Positions 1 to 7,426 of a stretch of 9,120 nucleotides of DNA are shown in pieces. Location: assembly GCA_964444735.1 (NCBI GenBank), contig CAYUIJ010000080.1, positions 1 to 9,120 on the forward strand. The letters run 5' to 3'. Origin of the DNA: Phocaeicola_A sp964444735 (GTDB lineage Bacteria; Bacteroidota; Bacteroidia; Bacteroidales; Bacteroidaceae). The translations under genes and the position numbers were made by a program. Within the stretch, counting starts at the first letter, position 1. Each line of letters begins with the position of its first letter. The notes beneath the pieces are model-generated. The model saw only the letters and a program-made list of their open reading frames with translations, made no database searches and was not told where the DNA came from.

Positions 1-1
1 T

Positions 2-271
2 ATCCGAAAATCTCTTATGGAGGATAGAAGAATCATAAAACAAAGCGGCAAAATTATATATATTATAGGCAAAGAGTCAATTTTTTATAATAACCTTACG
101 AAGAAAATACTTTACAAGGTTGAATGCGATAAAATTTTTATTGAAATTGCAGAGTCTATAGGTTTGCAAATAGAGGATGTCATTCACATCGAACTTGATA
201 AAAAGGAAACTGTTGCGCGTCCTCGCTCATCAGACAAATACTATGAAACGGCTATTATAATGAGTAAATAG
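2..271 (+). CDS. C-terminal end of a probable SAM-dependent DNA methyltransferase (5' end outside window)
   Basis: The frame is open from the left edge and stops with TAG at 269-271. The ATG at 17 has no clear ribosome binding site. The residues before it (IRKSL) run smoothly into the pattern 'EDRRIIKQSGKIIYIIG', so the gene probably starts upstream of the window. That stretch resembles the helix-turn-strand 'RVLKPGGKxxyVVG' late in the Rossmann fold of DNA methyltransferases. A helix follows (IFIEIAESIGLQIED), then a basic 'ARPRSSDKYYETAIIM' ending, which resembles the last strands of N6-adenine or N4-cytosine methyltransferases. The catalytic (D/N)PPY and SAM-binding FxGxG motifs would lie upstream and cannot be seen. 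The segment is visibly more AT-rich than the operon on the right. A 21-residue or longer match is not claimed; the family call rests on pattern recognition only, and a hypothetical protein remains possible. Confidence 0.45.
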   Translation: MRKSLMEDRRIIKQSGKIIYIIGKESIFYNNLTKKILYKVECDKIFIEIAESIGLQIEDVIHIELDKKETVARPRSSDKYYETAIIMSK

Positions 272-306
272 ACACTCATTAACAATTATTCTTAGAGGTG
301 AGTGTC
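271..306 (+). terminator. Hairpin just after the first gene, possible terminator
   Basis: GACACTCA at 271-278 and TGAGTGTC at 299-306 are exact inverted repeats around a 20-base AT-rich loop. The left arm starts on the last base of the stop codon of the preceding gene, which suits a transcript end. No T-run follows the right arm, so it is not a canonical intrinsic terminator. It could also be a protein-binding palindrome. Confidence 0.3.
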
Positions 307-776
307 AGATTCATGATAGGAGTGCAACCTTCTTTCCTTTCTTCCTGCCACGCTTCAGGGACAGAGGAAAGAGAGAAAGCATGGCAAGAGTCATCCGGCA
401 ATATATCCTGAAAGTAACCGGCCTCAGAAAGCTGACGGACGGATTTATTAAAGAAGTCCGATACAAGATAAACGGAGGCCAAGGAAAAAAACCGGACTCC
501 ATGCCGGGAGCGTTCCTGCTCAATTGGTGACTGTAATCCGGATTGGTAAACGTGACGGAAACTGTTACGGTTACAGATGGCACGCCAGGGCGGACAAGCG
601 TGACAGGACAATACTCTCTTATTCCATCAGTATCCGCGGCTCCGGATGAATCGGGCAGTCACCGGACAGGACAAAGGTTGGGAACTGTATCTTGCCACGG
701 ATCATGCGGGTTAGGAGGACATCGTGGAAAAACACGTTATATGCGGGTGCTTGATTGCTGATAAATATTTAAAAGT
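307..776. other. Gene-poor stretch, about 470 bases, no supported gene
   Basis: No frame gives a recognisable protein. The base composition is more GC-rich than the flanking genes, with many CCGG and CGG words, as if once coding. The best short + strand frame is 381-530 (49 codons, basic, beginning MARVIRQYILKV and ending LLNW), preceded by a purine-rich GAGAGAAAG. Translation of the same frame after its stop gives a second basic stretch (NCYGYRWHARADKRDR) that ends at a TGA near 650. This could be a decayed small gene with an in-frame stop, but I recognise no family. Minus-strand frames over the same bases have Cys-, Ser- and Arg-rich compositions typical of shadow frames. Confidence 0.4.
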
Positions 777-795
777 TATCAATGAAAAATTGATA
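777..795. repeat. 7-bp palindrome overlapping the -33 element, possible operator
   Basis: TATCAAT (777-783) and ATTGATA (789-795) are exact inverted repeats separated by GAAAA. The right arm covers the ATTG at 789-792 proposed as the -33 element of the downstream gene, so a dimeric regulator bound here would cover the promoter. In AT-rich DNA a 7-bp palindrome can arise by chance. Confidence 0.3.
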
Positions 796-819
796 TCAGA
801 AGATTCATGTATATATTTG
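789..819 (+). promoter_or_regulatory. Bacteroides-type promoter for the small beta-barrel gene
   Basis: TATATTTG at 812-819 matches the Bacteroides primary-sigma -7 consensus TAnnTTTG exactly. ATTG at 789-792 lies 19 bases upstream, within the 19-21 base spacing for the TTTG-like -33 element. Transcription should begin near 826, giving a leader of about 30 bases. AAAGGG at 847-852, three bases before the ATG, may serve as a close ribosome binding site. Confidence 0.65.
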
Positions 820-854
820 TATCATTTCAAAATAGAAATATAAAATAAAGGGTT

Positions 855-1289
855 ATGAAAAAAATTTGCTTTTTACTGTTTGCCTGTATTATCGGTTTGG
901 AAGCTTCCGCACAGATGATGCGTTCATTTGATGCTAAGGCTAATTTGCGTTCAGATTTTGGTTTTGGAGTAGGCTTAACTGTCAATATGATGGTTCCTCA
1001 TTTGGATATAGCGCCTTCATATAATTATTATTTTAGAGATGGAAAGAATGCATGGCATTTGGATGCAGATTTGCACTATAATTTTAATATAGATCCGTTG
1101 GTAGAGCTTTATCCGTTGGTTGGTGTGAGCTGTTTTTATTGCGGAAAAGGATATGCAGGATTAAATCTTGGTGCGGGTGTGACATATAATTTCTCATCGG
1201 AATGGGCTTTAAAAAGCGAATTGAAGTATCAATTTGTGAAGCATTGGGATGATTTGTTTTTTAGTGTAGGAGTCTCTTATCGTTTTTAG
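855..1289 (+). CDS. Small secreted outer-membrane beta-barrel protein
   Basis: The 144-residue product starts with a clear type I signal peptide: two Lys, a hydrophobic core (residues 4-15) and an A-S-A cleavage site before Gln20. The mature part (about 125 residues) is made of alternating hydrophobic and polar strands rich in Gly, Tyr and Phe, such as FGFGVGLTVNM, DIAPSYNYYF and LNLGAGVTYNF. It ends in SVGVSYRF with a terminal Phe, the usual signal for BAM-mediated insertion. This suggests an eight-stranded barrel of the opacity or OMP_b-brl type. It is short for that family, so loops must be small or it may be a reduced member. It stands alone, with its own promoter and non-coding DNA on both sides. 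Its codons are more AT-rich than those of the operon downstream. The specific role (adhesion, structure, small-molecule pore) is unknown. The barrel assignment is fairly firm. Confidence 0.8.
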   Translation: MKKICFLLFACIIGLEASAQMMRSFDAKANLRSDFGFGVGLTVNMMVPHLDIAPSYNYYFRDGKNAWHLDADLHYNFNIDPLVELYPLVGVSCFYCGKGYAGLNLGAGVTYNFSSEWALKSELKYQFVKHWDDLFFSVGVSYRF

Positions 1290-1341
1290 AAACTGTTACT
1301 GTGCAACAACGCTATAATGGTAGGGTCGTATACTCCATAAT

Positions 1342-1362
1342 ATAGATTGATTATCAGTCTAT
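1342..1362 (+). terminator. Hairpin downstream of the beta-barrel gene, weak terminator candidate
   Basis: ATAGATTGA (1342-1350) can pair with TCAGTCTAT (1354-1362), nine pairs with one G-U, around a three-base TTA loop. It lies about 50 bases after the stop codon of the beta-barrel gene. The following bases (TATAAAATT) are AT-rich but not a T-run. The position suits a transcript end or a 3' stabilising hairpin. Confidence 0.35.
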
Positions 1363-1538
1363 TATAAAATTATGCACGGATTTACGCATATAGTCTGGCA
1401 ATTTCAATGTGTGATTCCCTTGTTCATGGAACGAGAATTTAATCAAGGAAAACAGTTGTTGGGGAAATTCCTGACAACTATATCACCAAGAGTAAACAGG
1501 GGTTGATGATAATAAGTAGTGATTGCGAGAATTTTAGC

Positions 1539-1546
1539 TATATTTG
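1539..1546 (+). promoter_or_regulatory. Orphan Bacteroides -7 element upstream of the winged-helix remnant
   Basis: TATATTTG matches TAnnTTTG exactly and lies about 40-60 bases before the Mrr-like remnant. I see no TTG-containing -33 element at the expected 19-21 base spacing, so promoter strength is doubtful. It may be the surviving promoter of the broken gene. Confidence 0.35.
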
Positions 1547-1582
1547 CGAGTAGAATATCAATGGTTACTGAAACTGTTATAA

Positions 1583-1821
1583 AATAAATTCGCCGTTTAT
1601 GACCGTAATTTGAAAGAATTAAGAAGTACAGGAGTCGTTATGAGAGCCAAGGACTTACGCATCCCCTTGGCGGAACACTTTCAATTGACGGAAGAGGAGA
1701 TGAAGCGTGGTATCTTTCTGGAAATGGCAAAATATTCTTTGATCGCCTTTCATGGGCTTTGTCGTATCTTTTCATTGCAGGGCTTGTGGGGAAAGCCAAA
1801 AAAGATGATTATCACAATTAA
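1583..1821 (+). pseudogene. Frameshifted remnant of an Mrr N-terminal-type winged-helix domain
   Basis: Two overlapping frames together spell one domain. The first, from 1583 through about 1701, reads LKELRSTGVVMRAKDLR followed by IPLAEHFQLTEEEM. The second, from about 1699 to a TAA at 1819-1821, reads EAWYLSGNGKIFFDRLSW and then ALSYLFIAGLVGKAKK. Joined, they follow the Mrr_N order: first helix, 'L-x-D-x-FGLTEEE' helix, 'SG-x-x-x-F-x-x-R-x-x-WA-x-x-YL-x-x-AGL' recognition region, then a basic wing. A single base lost near 1699-1702 would explain the break. No catalytic restriction domain follows, because the operon promoter begins about 20 bases after the stop. Possible starts are a TTG at 1610 or the ATG at 1640, the latter preceded by AGGAG. 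Known family members are N-terminal parts of restriction endonucleases or stand-alone DNA-binding proteins. This copy cannot make an intact domain as read. Confidence 0.6.
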
Positions 1822-1838
1822 TGTTAAAGTTGATTTTT

Positions 1839-1871
1839 ATTGCTGTTTTTACATATTACTTTCTATATTTG
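1839..1871 (+). promoter_or_regulatory. Promoter of the SusC/SusD operon
   Basis: TATATTTG (1864-1871) is a perfect -7 element. ATTG (1839-1842) lies 21 bases upstream, within the allowed spacing for a -33 element. Transcription should start near 1878, leaving a leader of about 40 bases before the ATG at 1918. The leader is very AT-rich and includes a 6-bp inverted repeat (ATAATT 1879-1884, AATTAT 1890-1895). No regulator gene is next to it in the window. Confidence 0.65.
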
Positions 1872-1917
1872 CAAAAATATAATTAACATAATTATTTACT
1901 TGAAAAATCAACTTGTT

Positions 1918-4900
1918 ATGGAGAAAAGCGAAAGTTGGCATTGTATGAGGCGGCATGTCTTGTTTGCCGTTTGTCTCCTTGCCACACAAGCGGTTATGGC
2001 AAATCCGGCGGTAGGGGGGGGGTAATTTAATCTTTCCCACACAGCAGAATCAAGACACAGAAAAGACTATTAAAGGAAAAGTTACCGATGCCGATGGTGA
2101 AGCACTGCCGGGAGCAAACATTCAAATTGAAGGTACTCAAAGAGGATGCACCACAAATTTCAACGGTGAATACACTCTGAAAGTCCCGGTGCAATGCAGA
2201 CTGATTGTCTCATTCATCGGCATGAGTACTCAAATCATTGCATATAACGGTCAAAGTGTTGTAAATGTTGTTTTGCAGGAAGATTCCAAACAGATTGGCG
2301 AAGTGGTGGTAGACGGCTACTTTACCCGTAAGACCGAAGGTTTTGCCGGTGCCGTAACAACAATCAGGAAAGAAGACTTGCAAAAAGTTCATACGGCGAA
2401 CATCTTTACCACTTTGAGTGCTTTGGATGCCGGTTTCAAAATTACAGAAAACAACCTTGCAGGTTCAGACCCGAACTCACTTCCGGACTTCACAATCCGT
2501 GGTAAAGGCTCTTTCCAAGAAGGATCCTCGGCTCCGTTATTTATTCTAGACGGTTTCGAAACAACCATTCAGAAAGTATATGACATGGACGTGAACCGTA
2601 TTGAAAGCATTACCATATTGAAAGATGCTTCAGCTACTATCCTTTACGGATCACGTGCGGCGAACGGTGTTGTGGTTATTGAAACCGTAAAACCGAAACC
2701 CGGGCAACTTCGCGTTACATACGACTTTAAACCAACGATTGCCATTGCGGACCTTACGGATTACGACCTGATGAATGCCAGTGAAAAACTGGAATACGAA
2801 CGCTTGGCAGGGCTTTATGATCCGGTGAAAGATAATTTGGAAACGACTTACAACCGCCAGCAGAAATATTATAACAAATACAGGAACATACTGGAAGGCG
2901 TAGATACTGACTGGCTTGCACAGCCTGTAAGAAACGCGTTCAGCCATACTCATTCCCTTGTGGTTGAGGGAGGGGCTGAAAACGTAATTTACAGTATCGA
3001 TGGTTTCTATGACAAGAACAATGGCGTAATGAAGGAATCAGGACGTGACCGTTACGGCTTTGGTTTTTCCCTGCAATACCGCATTAAAGACAAAATTATT
3101 GTCCGTAATTATGCCAGTTATGCCAATACGCATTCATACGACTCTCCATACGGAAATTTCAGCACTTATGCCAGCGCAAACCCCTATGAGCGCCCTTATG
3201 ATGCCAATGGAAGGCTGATTCCCACATTGACAGACAACAGTCCGAACCCATTGTATGAGGCCGCTCTCCCTAATCGAAGCTTCAGCGACACCGAATATTT
3301 TGCCGATGAACTGAGCGCAGACTGGATTATCGGTAACGGATTGCGTGTTATCGGCCAGTTTCGCATAGAAAAAGGCAATGACGGCAGCGAATATTACCGT
3401 TCACCGTATTCCTCCAGATTTTTGACCGCTACGGTTGACCCGTACGATTCGGAAGCGCTCGTCTACAGACCGGTTGATCTGGCTGAAAGGGGAGAATTGA
3501 GGCTTACCAATGGTGAATACCTTAATTATGGTGGAAAGCTTACGCTGAACTATAACAAACAGATCGCTGAAAAACATATGTTGTTCTTTGGATCCGGTGC
3601 TGAGATCAACCAGCAAAAATCCAGCTCATATGGCTTTACCGCAACAGGTTTTGCTGATGACCGTTACTCCGATCCGGCTTTTGCCATTCAGTTTCAGAAA
3701 GATTCTCGTCCTACCAGCAGTGAAAGTACCGTGCGTTCAATAGGGTTTCTCGCAAACTTCAACTACATCTATGACAACCGTTATTTCATGGATTTGTCCG
3801 GGCGTTACGATGGCTCATCACAGTTTGGCACCGACAAACGCTGGGCTTCTTTCTGGAGTGTCGGTGGCGGGTGGAACATTCACAAAGAGCATTTCTGGTC
3901 AGACAATTCAGTTTTTGATATGTTTAAGATCCGTGCGTCTTACGGTGTTACCGGTAACCAGGAATTCTCGGCATATCAGGCCAAAACCATGTATCAGTAT
4001 CTGACCGATCGTCTTTATAACCAACTTATTCCGGCTACTCTTATGGGGTATGGCAACCCCGACTTAAAATGGCAGAACCAATACAGTACCAATATCGGCA
4101 TGGATCTGGGCATGTGGAAAAACCGTCTGTCACTTACCTTTAACTATTACTGGAAACGTACAGACGGAATGCTGACTACTATTACAGTGGCTCCGTCACT
4201 CGGTTTCCCCGGTAATTCGTTTACCAGCAACTTGGGTGAAATAAAGAATGAAGGATGGGAGTTAAGTCTTGGTGCATCTATCTTGCGTGACCAGGCAGAT
4301 GACTTGGAATGGCGTGTCAATTTGCAGGCTTCGCAAAACCGGAACAAGCTGAGCAAAATCAACAATGCCTTAAGAGGTCTCAACGAGACAAATAATCAGG
4401 AAAAGACTATTCCGGGTGCCGTATATGAAGAAGGCGAATCCATGACCGCCATCAAAGCGGTTCCTTCATTGGGCATTGACCCCGCAACCGGGAAAGAAAT
4501 CTATGTGAAGAAAGACGGTACCCTTACTTATGAATGGGATGCCGCAGACAAAGTGCTCTGCGGTGATACCGAACCGGATATCTATGGCAACATTTCAACC
4601 AACCTGTACTGGAAAGGATGGAACTTGAACGCTATCTTCCAATACAGCATCGGTGGTGACACTTATAACTCTACATTGTCTTCACGTGTGGAAGGTGTCA
4701 ATCCGGCCTATAACGCTGACCGCCGTGTGTTGAACGACCGTTGGACAACTCCGGGGCAACATGCTCTCTACCGCAACATCCGCGATTACAGGCAGACTTA
4801 TATCTCAACCCGTTTCGTACAGCGTGACAACTATCTGGATTTTTCATCACTCTCACTGTCATATGATTTTCCGAAAGCATGGATTCAGCCGTATAAGATC

Positions 4901-5023
4901 AGCACGCTCCGTCTGTCATTCTATGCCAATGACTTGTTTCACTTATCAACCATCAAACAAGAACGCGGATTGAACTATCCGTTCGCGCGCAGCTTTGTAT
5001 TTGGCTTAAACATCAGTATTTAA
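1918..5023 (+). CDS. SusC/RagA-family TonB-dependent transporter, interrupted by a G9 tract (phase OFF or frameshifted)
   Basis: This is the outer-membrane barrel of a SusCD importer, powered by TonB. The ATG at 1918 opens a signal peptide: Arg11-Arg12, a hydrophobic core, and V-M-A cleavage before Asn29. A second ATG at 1945 would give a shorter one. Nine G at 2014-2022 then put a TAA directly in frame. Removing one G restores a continuous protein of about 1034 residues, normal for the family. In that protein a carboxypeptidase-regulatory-like domain (about 49-125: IKGKVTDADGEALPGANI, GEYTLKVP) is followed by the plug (about 130-260), which contains FTIRGKGS, PLFILDGFE and LKDASATILYGSRAANG at 234-250. 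The long barrel ends in SFVFGLNISI. No STN domain is present. As read, the unbroken frame opens only at a GTG (2189) inside the first domain, without a signal peptide, so it would not be exported. No other stop or shift is seen in about 2.8 kb, which argues that the gene is under selection. The substrate is unknown. Confidence 0.9.
2014..2022 (+). repeat. Homopolymer of nine G at the signal peptide/mature junction of susC-like gene
   Basis: Nine consecutive G follow GTA and are followed by TAATTT. With nine, the frame reads V-G-G-G-stop. With eight it reads V-G-G-G-N-L-I-F-P-T and continues into the receptor; eleven would also restore the frame. It is the only G or C run of this length in the window. 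G tracts of 8 or more are known hotspots for slipped-strand mispairing in other bacteria. Confidence 0.9.
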
Positions 5024-5044
5024 TTTCGTAATTGATACAAAAAC

Positions 5045-6568
5045 ATGAAAAAGTTGATTTCTATATTATCTGTTGCCGCCTTGGTGCTTTGTTCTTCGTG
5101 CAACGACTGGCTGAACGTCACGCCACAAGGACAGGTAGAGGCGGAAGATCTTTATGAGACCACCAAAGGATGTAATTCTGCCATAGGCGGTGTTTATTAT
5201 ACTCTGTCCGGCTCAAGCCTTTTCGGACAGACTTTGTCTTACGGGCTTATTGACGTACTTGCTCAATACTGGGATTTGTCTACCAATACCTCCCATTTCT
5301 ATTACCCTGCAGCAAACTATGAATATGTCGGTCAGAATGTGGCCGGCATATTCCGGAATGTATGGTCGCAGCTCTATTATGCCATTGCACAATGCAATGC
5401 TTTCATCCATTACTCTGAACCCAATCAGGCTTCCATTGACAACTACGGCCTTTTGCTGGGCGAGGTTTACGGACTGCGCGCACTGGCTCACATGGAGTTG
5501 TTTGAAATTTACGGCCCGGTGATTCAAACAACAGCCGACTTGCAGAAAAAAGCCGTGGCCTACCGTACGGATTACGACAATGTGAGCCGGCAATTCGACA
5601 CCGCAGAGACTGTCCTTCAAAAAGCCGGCGAAGACCTGGACCGTGCTCTTGAACTATTGGCCGATGATCCTATCCGTGACCCCGAAGTGGGCCGCGAAAG
5701 CGATTTGAATACTTCGGTTATTGATTATCAGGATGTGCTGAACTTTCGTGGCGCACGCATGAACTACTTCTGTGCGCTCGGTCTGAAAGCCCGCCTTGAA
5801 ATGCTTCGAAAAAATACGACAGAGGCATACAGGATTGCAACAAGGATCATTGATGAAAGCAAGGATATCCTTTCTTTAGTCAATACTAACAACATCGCAA
5901 GTAACAATGAATCCAGCATCTGGAATTACAGTACCGAAATGCTGGGCTCATTCTATACAAACAACCTTTATACAATGACTGACACTTATTTCGGAATGGG
6001 AGGCAGAATGTCTCAAACCAGTACCACCGGCATATTTATCAATGATTCAAGATACGGCAATCTGGTTGATTATGTATACGGACGCCAACCAGATGGTAGC
6101 GGACAGGATATACGCCTGCTTTGGTTCTCTACAGGCAACATGCAGGAAACAGGCTGTTACGATTTCATGAAAGTAAAGGAAGCGAAAGCGCGCGTTAATA
6201 TGCCGTCCGCTTATTTCCCGGAAATACCAATCATGCGGCTGTCTGAAGTCTACTACATCGCTTGCGAAGCTCAAATTGGCACGGACAACACCCTGGCTCT
6301 GCAATACCTGAACGATGTGCGTTCTACCCGCCGCCTGGAACCGTTGGAAGGATCATACTCCGATGGGGAACTCTTGGAATTTCTGGTCAGAGAGGCGCGT
6401 AAAGACTTCATAGGAGACGGACGCATGTTCTTTATGTATAAGAGGCTGTTCTATGATATCTATACATCAACGGGGCGTACGGTAACCGCCAATGAAAACA
6501 TATTCGTCATTCCTATACCCGATGATGAATATGAATTCGCCGGTATGGACAAGTCGGCCAGAAATTAA
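5045..6568 (+). CDS. SusD/RagB-family surface nutrient-binding lipoprotein
   Basis: The 507-residue protein begins 21 bases after the transporter stop, so the two are co-transcribed and should form the SusCD complex, with SusD as the lid that binds ligand. The signal peptide ends in a lipobox-like L-C-S-S-C, with lipidated Cys19 followed by NDWLNVTP, a typical SusD start. The N-terminal SusD-like half contains the helical signature GEVYGLRALAHMELFEIYGPV at about 139-159 (only its central Arg-Ala and Tyr-Gly-Pro are diagnostic). The C-terminal RagB/SusD half has RLSEVYYIACEAQ near 396-410. EARKDFIGDGRMFFMYKRL, near 450-468, is the usual 'E-R-x-EF-x-GEG-R-x-x-D-x-KR' region. The ending NIFVIPIPDDEYEF is also typical. 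Length and order are normal and no break is seen. It is intact while its SusC partner is broken, so selection for the pair probably persists. Confidence 0.95.
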   Translation: MKKLISILSVAALVLCSSCNDWLNVTPQGQVEAEDLYETTKGCNSAIGGVYYTLSGSSLFGQTLSYGLIDVLAQYWDLSTNTSHFYYPAANYEYVGQNVAGIFRNVWSQLYYAIAQCNAFIHYSEPNQASIDNYGLLLGEVYGLRALAHMELFEIYGPVIQTTADLQKKAVAYRTDYDNVSRQFDTAETVLQKAGEDLDRALELLADDPIRDPEVGRESDLNTSVIDYQDVLNFRGARMNYFCALGLKARLEMLRKNTTEAYRIATRIIDESKDILSLVNTNNIASNNESSIWNYSTEMLGSFYTNNLYTMTDTYFGMGGRMSQTSTTGIFINDSRYGNLVDYVYGRQPDGSGQDIRLLWFSTGNMQETGCYDFMKVKEAKARVNMPSAYFPEIPIMRLSEVYYIACEAQIGTDNTLALQYLNDVRSTRRLEPLEGSYSDGELLEFLVREARKDFIGDGRMFFMYKRLFYDIYTSTGRTVTANENIFVIPIPDDEYEFAGMDKSARN

Positions 6569-6591
6569 TTCCAACCAAATTGCACTACATT

Positions 6592-7401
6592 ATGAAAAAA
6601 ATACATTTTAATAAGAAACCGCAGATACCAAATGTCCCCGCACTCATGTGTTTGCTGCTTGCTCTGGCTTCGTGCAGCGAAAAAGATATAGACTCATTTG
6701 ACAAGGGGAACAGCTATATTTACTTTGACATTCCGTACATACTTGCCTCTGATGGAACAGAAACCGTAAACCGGCAGGATAGCATCTCCTGCTCATTTGC
6801 CCTTGATGCTGAAGAAGTGAAAGACACTACGATCAAAGTTGTGGTGAAAGTCATAGGCATGGCGGCAGATTATGACCGCCCTTACAGACTTGAGATAATT
6901 GATGACAAGACTACCGCTACATCTGCCGAATGGAACCCGGATATCGTCAACAATCGATCTGTCAAGGCCGGAGAATTGACAGACACCATCCGCATTAATG
7001 TGCAGCGTACTGAAACCTTGCAGACCGAATGGATGGAAATATATCTACGCATACTGCCCAATGAGCACTTTGCCATCGGATATGATAACCTGAAAGAGGT
7101 AAAAGTCTCATTCTCTGACATTCTGACAAAACCGGACTGGTGGGATAATTGGATGGCATGGGGATATATGGGCAACTATTATCCTGAAGTATACCGTAAA
7201 TGGATTGAAATCTATTACTTGGGGGCGGATCCGAATATCTATAACGGAGAACCGCTTTATTGGAACAATATGCCTCCCTATCCCCTGCCTTCGTCCTATC
7301 CTGTTCTTTTCATGTACTATCAGCAACTGAAAATATACTTTGAAGAGAACGATGTATATCCTGGCGGAGACACAACACTCCCGCCTATCAAACTTCCATA
7401 A
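6592..7401 (+). CDS. DUF4843 domain-containing lipoprotein
   Basis: I chose the ATG at 6592 (269 residues) over the one at 6580 because it gives the normal MKKI signal start. The sequence carries a perfect lipobox, L-A-S-C, with lipidated Cys28. After it, SEKDIDSF and the strand YIYFDIPY open the DUF4843 fold. Further marks are a Tyr-rich 'ADYDRPYRLEI' near 92-102 and 'RILPNEHFAIGYDN' near 152-165. The hallmark 'FSDILTKPDWWDNW' follows at about 174-187, then a Trp- and Tyr-rich C-terminus. DUF4843 proteins are found mainly as third genes of SusC/SusD operons. Their biochemical role is unproven, but a surface-exposed accessory binding role is likely. The gap to the SusD gene is 23 bases and to the next gene 25 bases, consistent with one transcript. 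No defects are visible. Confidence 0.88.
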   Translation: MKKIHFNKKPQIPNVPALMCLLLALASCSEKDIDSFDKGNSYIYFDIPYILASDGTETVNRQDSISCSFALDAEEVKDTTIKVVVKVIGMAADYDRPYRLEIIDDKTTATSAEWNPDIVNNRSVKAGELTDTIRINVQRTETLQTEWMEIYLRILPNEHFAIGYDNLKEVKVSFSDILTKPDWWDNWMAWGYMGNYYPEVYRKWIEIYYLGADPNIYNGEPLYWNNMPPYPLPSSYPVLFMYYQQLKIYFEENDVYPGGDTTLPPIKLP

Positions 7402-7426
7402 TAACATAACAAAACAATCAGGAATT

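Larger units (their letters stand above)
1290..1582. other. Intergenic stretch of about 290 bases with small hairpins, no supported gene
   Basis: AT-rich and without a recognisable gene. A 44-codon frame (1372-1506, starting MHGFTHIVWQF) is present but has no ribosome binding site and no family I know. Weak hairpins can be drawn at about 1414-1438 (CTTGTTC/GAACGAG around ATG, with a wobble pair) and at 1454-1479 (AGTTGT/ACAACT). None is followed by a T-run. A perfect -7 element lies near the right end. Confidence 0.5.

Noticed and set aside
279..611. Minus-strand frames over the gene-poor block
   Set aside because: Cys-, Ser- and Arg-rich translations without domain or signal features, and no promoter or ribosome binding site on that strand.
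543..761. A 72-codon + strand frame
   Set aside because: Composition rich in Thr, Gly and Ser, with no ribosome binding site and no recognisable family; judged a chance frame.
1372..1506. A 44-codon + strand frame between the barrel gene and the Mrr remnant
   Set aside because: No ribosome binding site and no family similarity I can recognise; noted only within the intergenic entry.
1610..1882. A 90-residue protein read straight through in one frame
   Set aside because: Only its first 30 residues fit a family. After about 1700 the matching sequence is in another frame, and the C-terminal residues are translated promoter DNA of the operon.
2189..5023. GTG at 2189 as the true start of the SusC-like gene
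   Set aside because: It lies inside the carboxypeptidase-regulatory-like domain and gives no signal peptide. The same frame reads back without a stop to the G tract, where it joins a proper signal peptide in the next frame.
7340..7426. Longer N-terminus for the PKD-like lipoprotein
   Set aside because: It would overlap the DUF4843 gene and place 29 extra residues before a complete signal peptide and lipobox.
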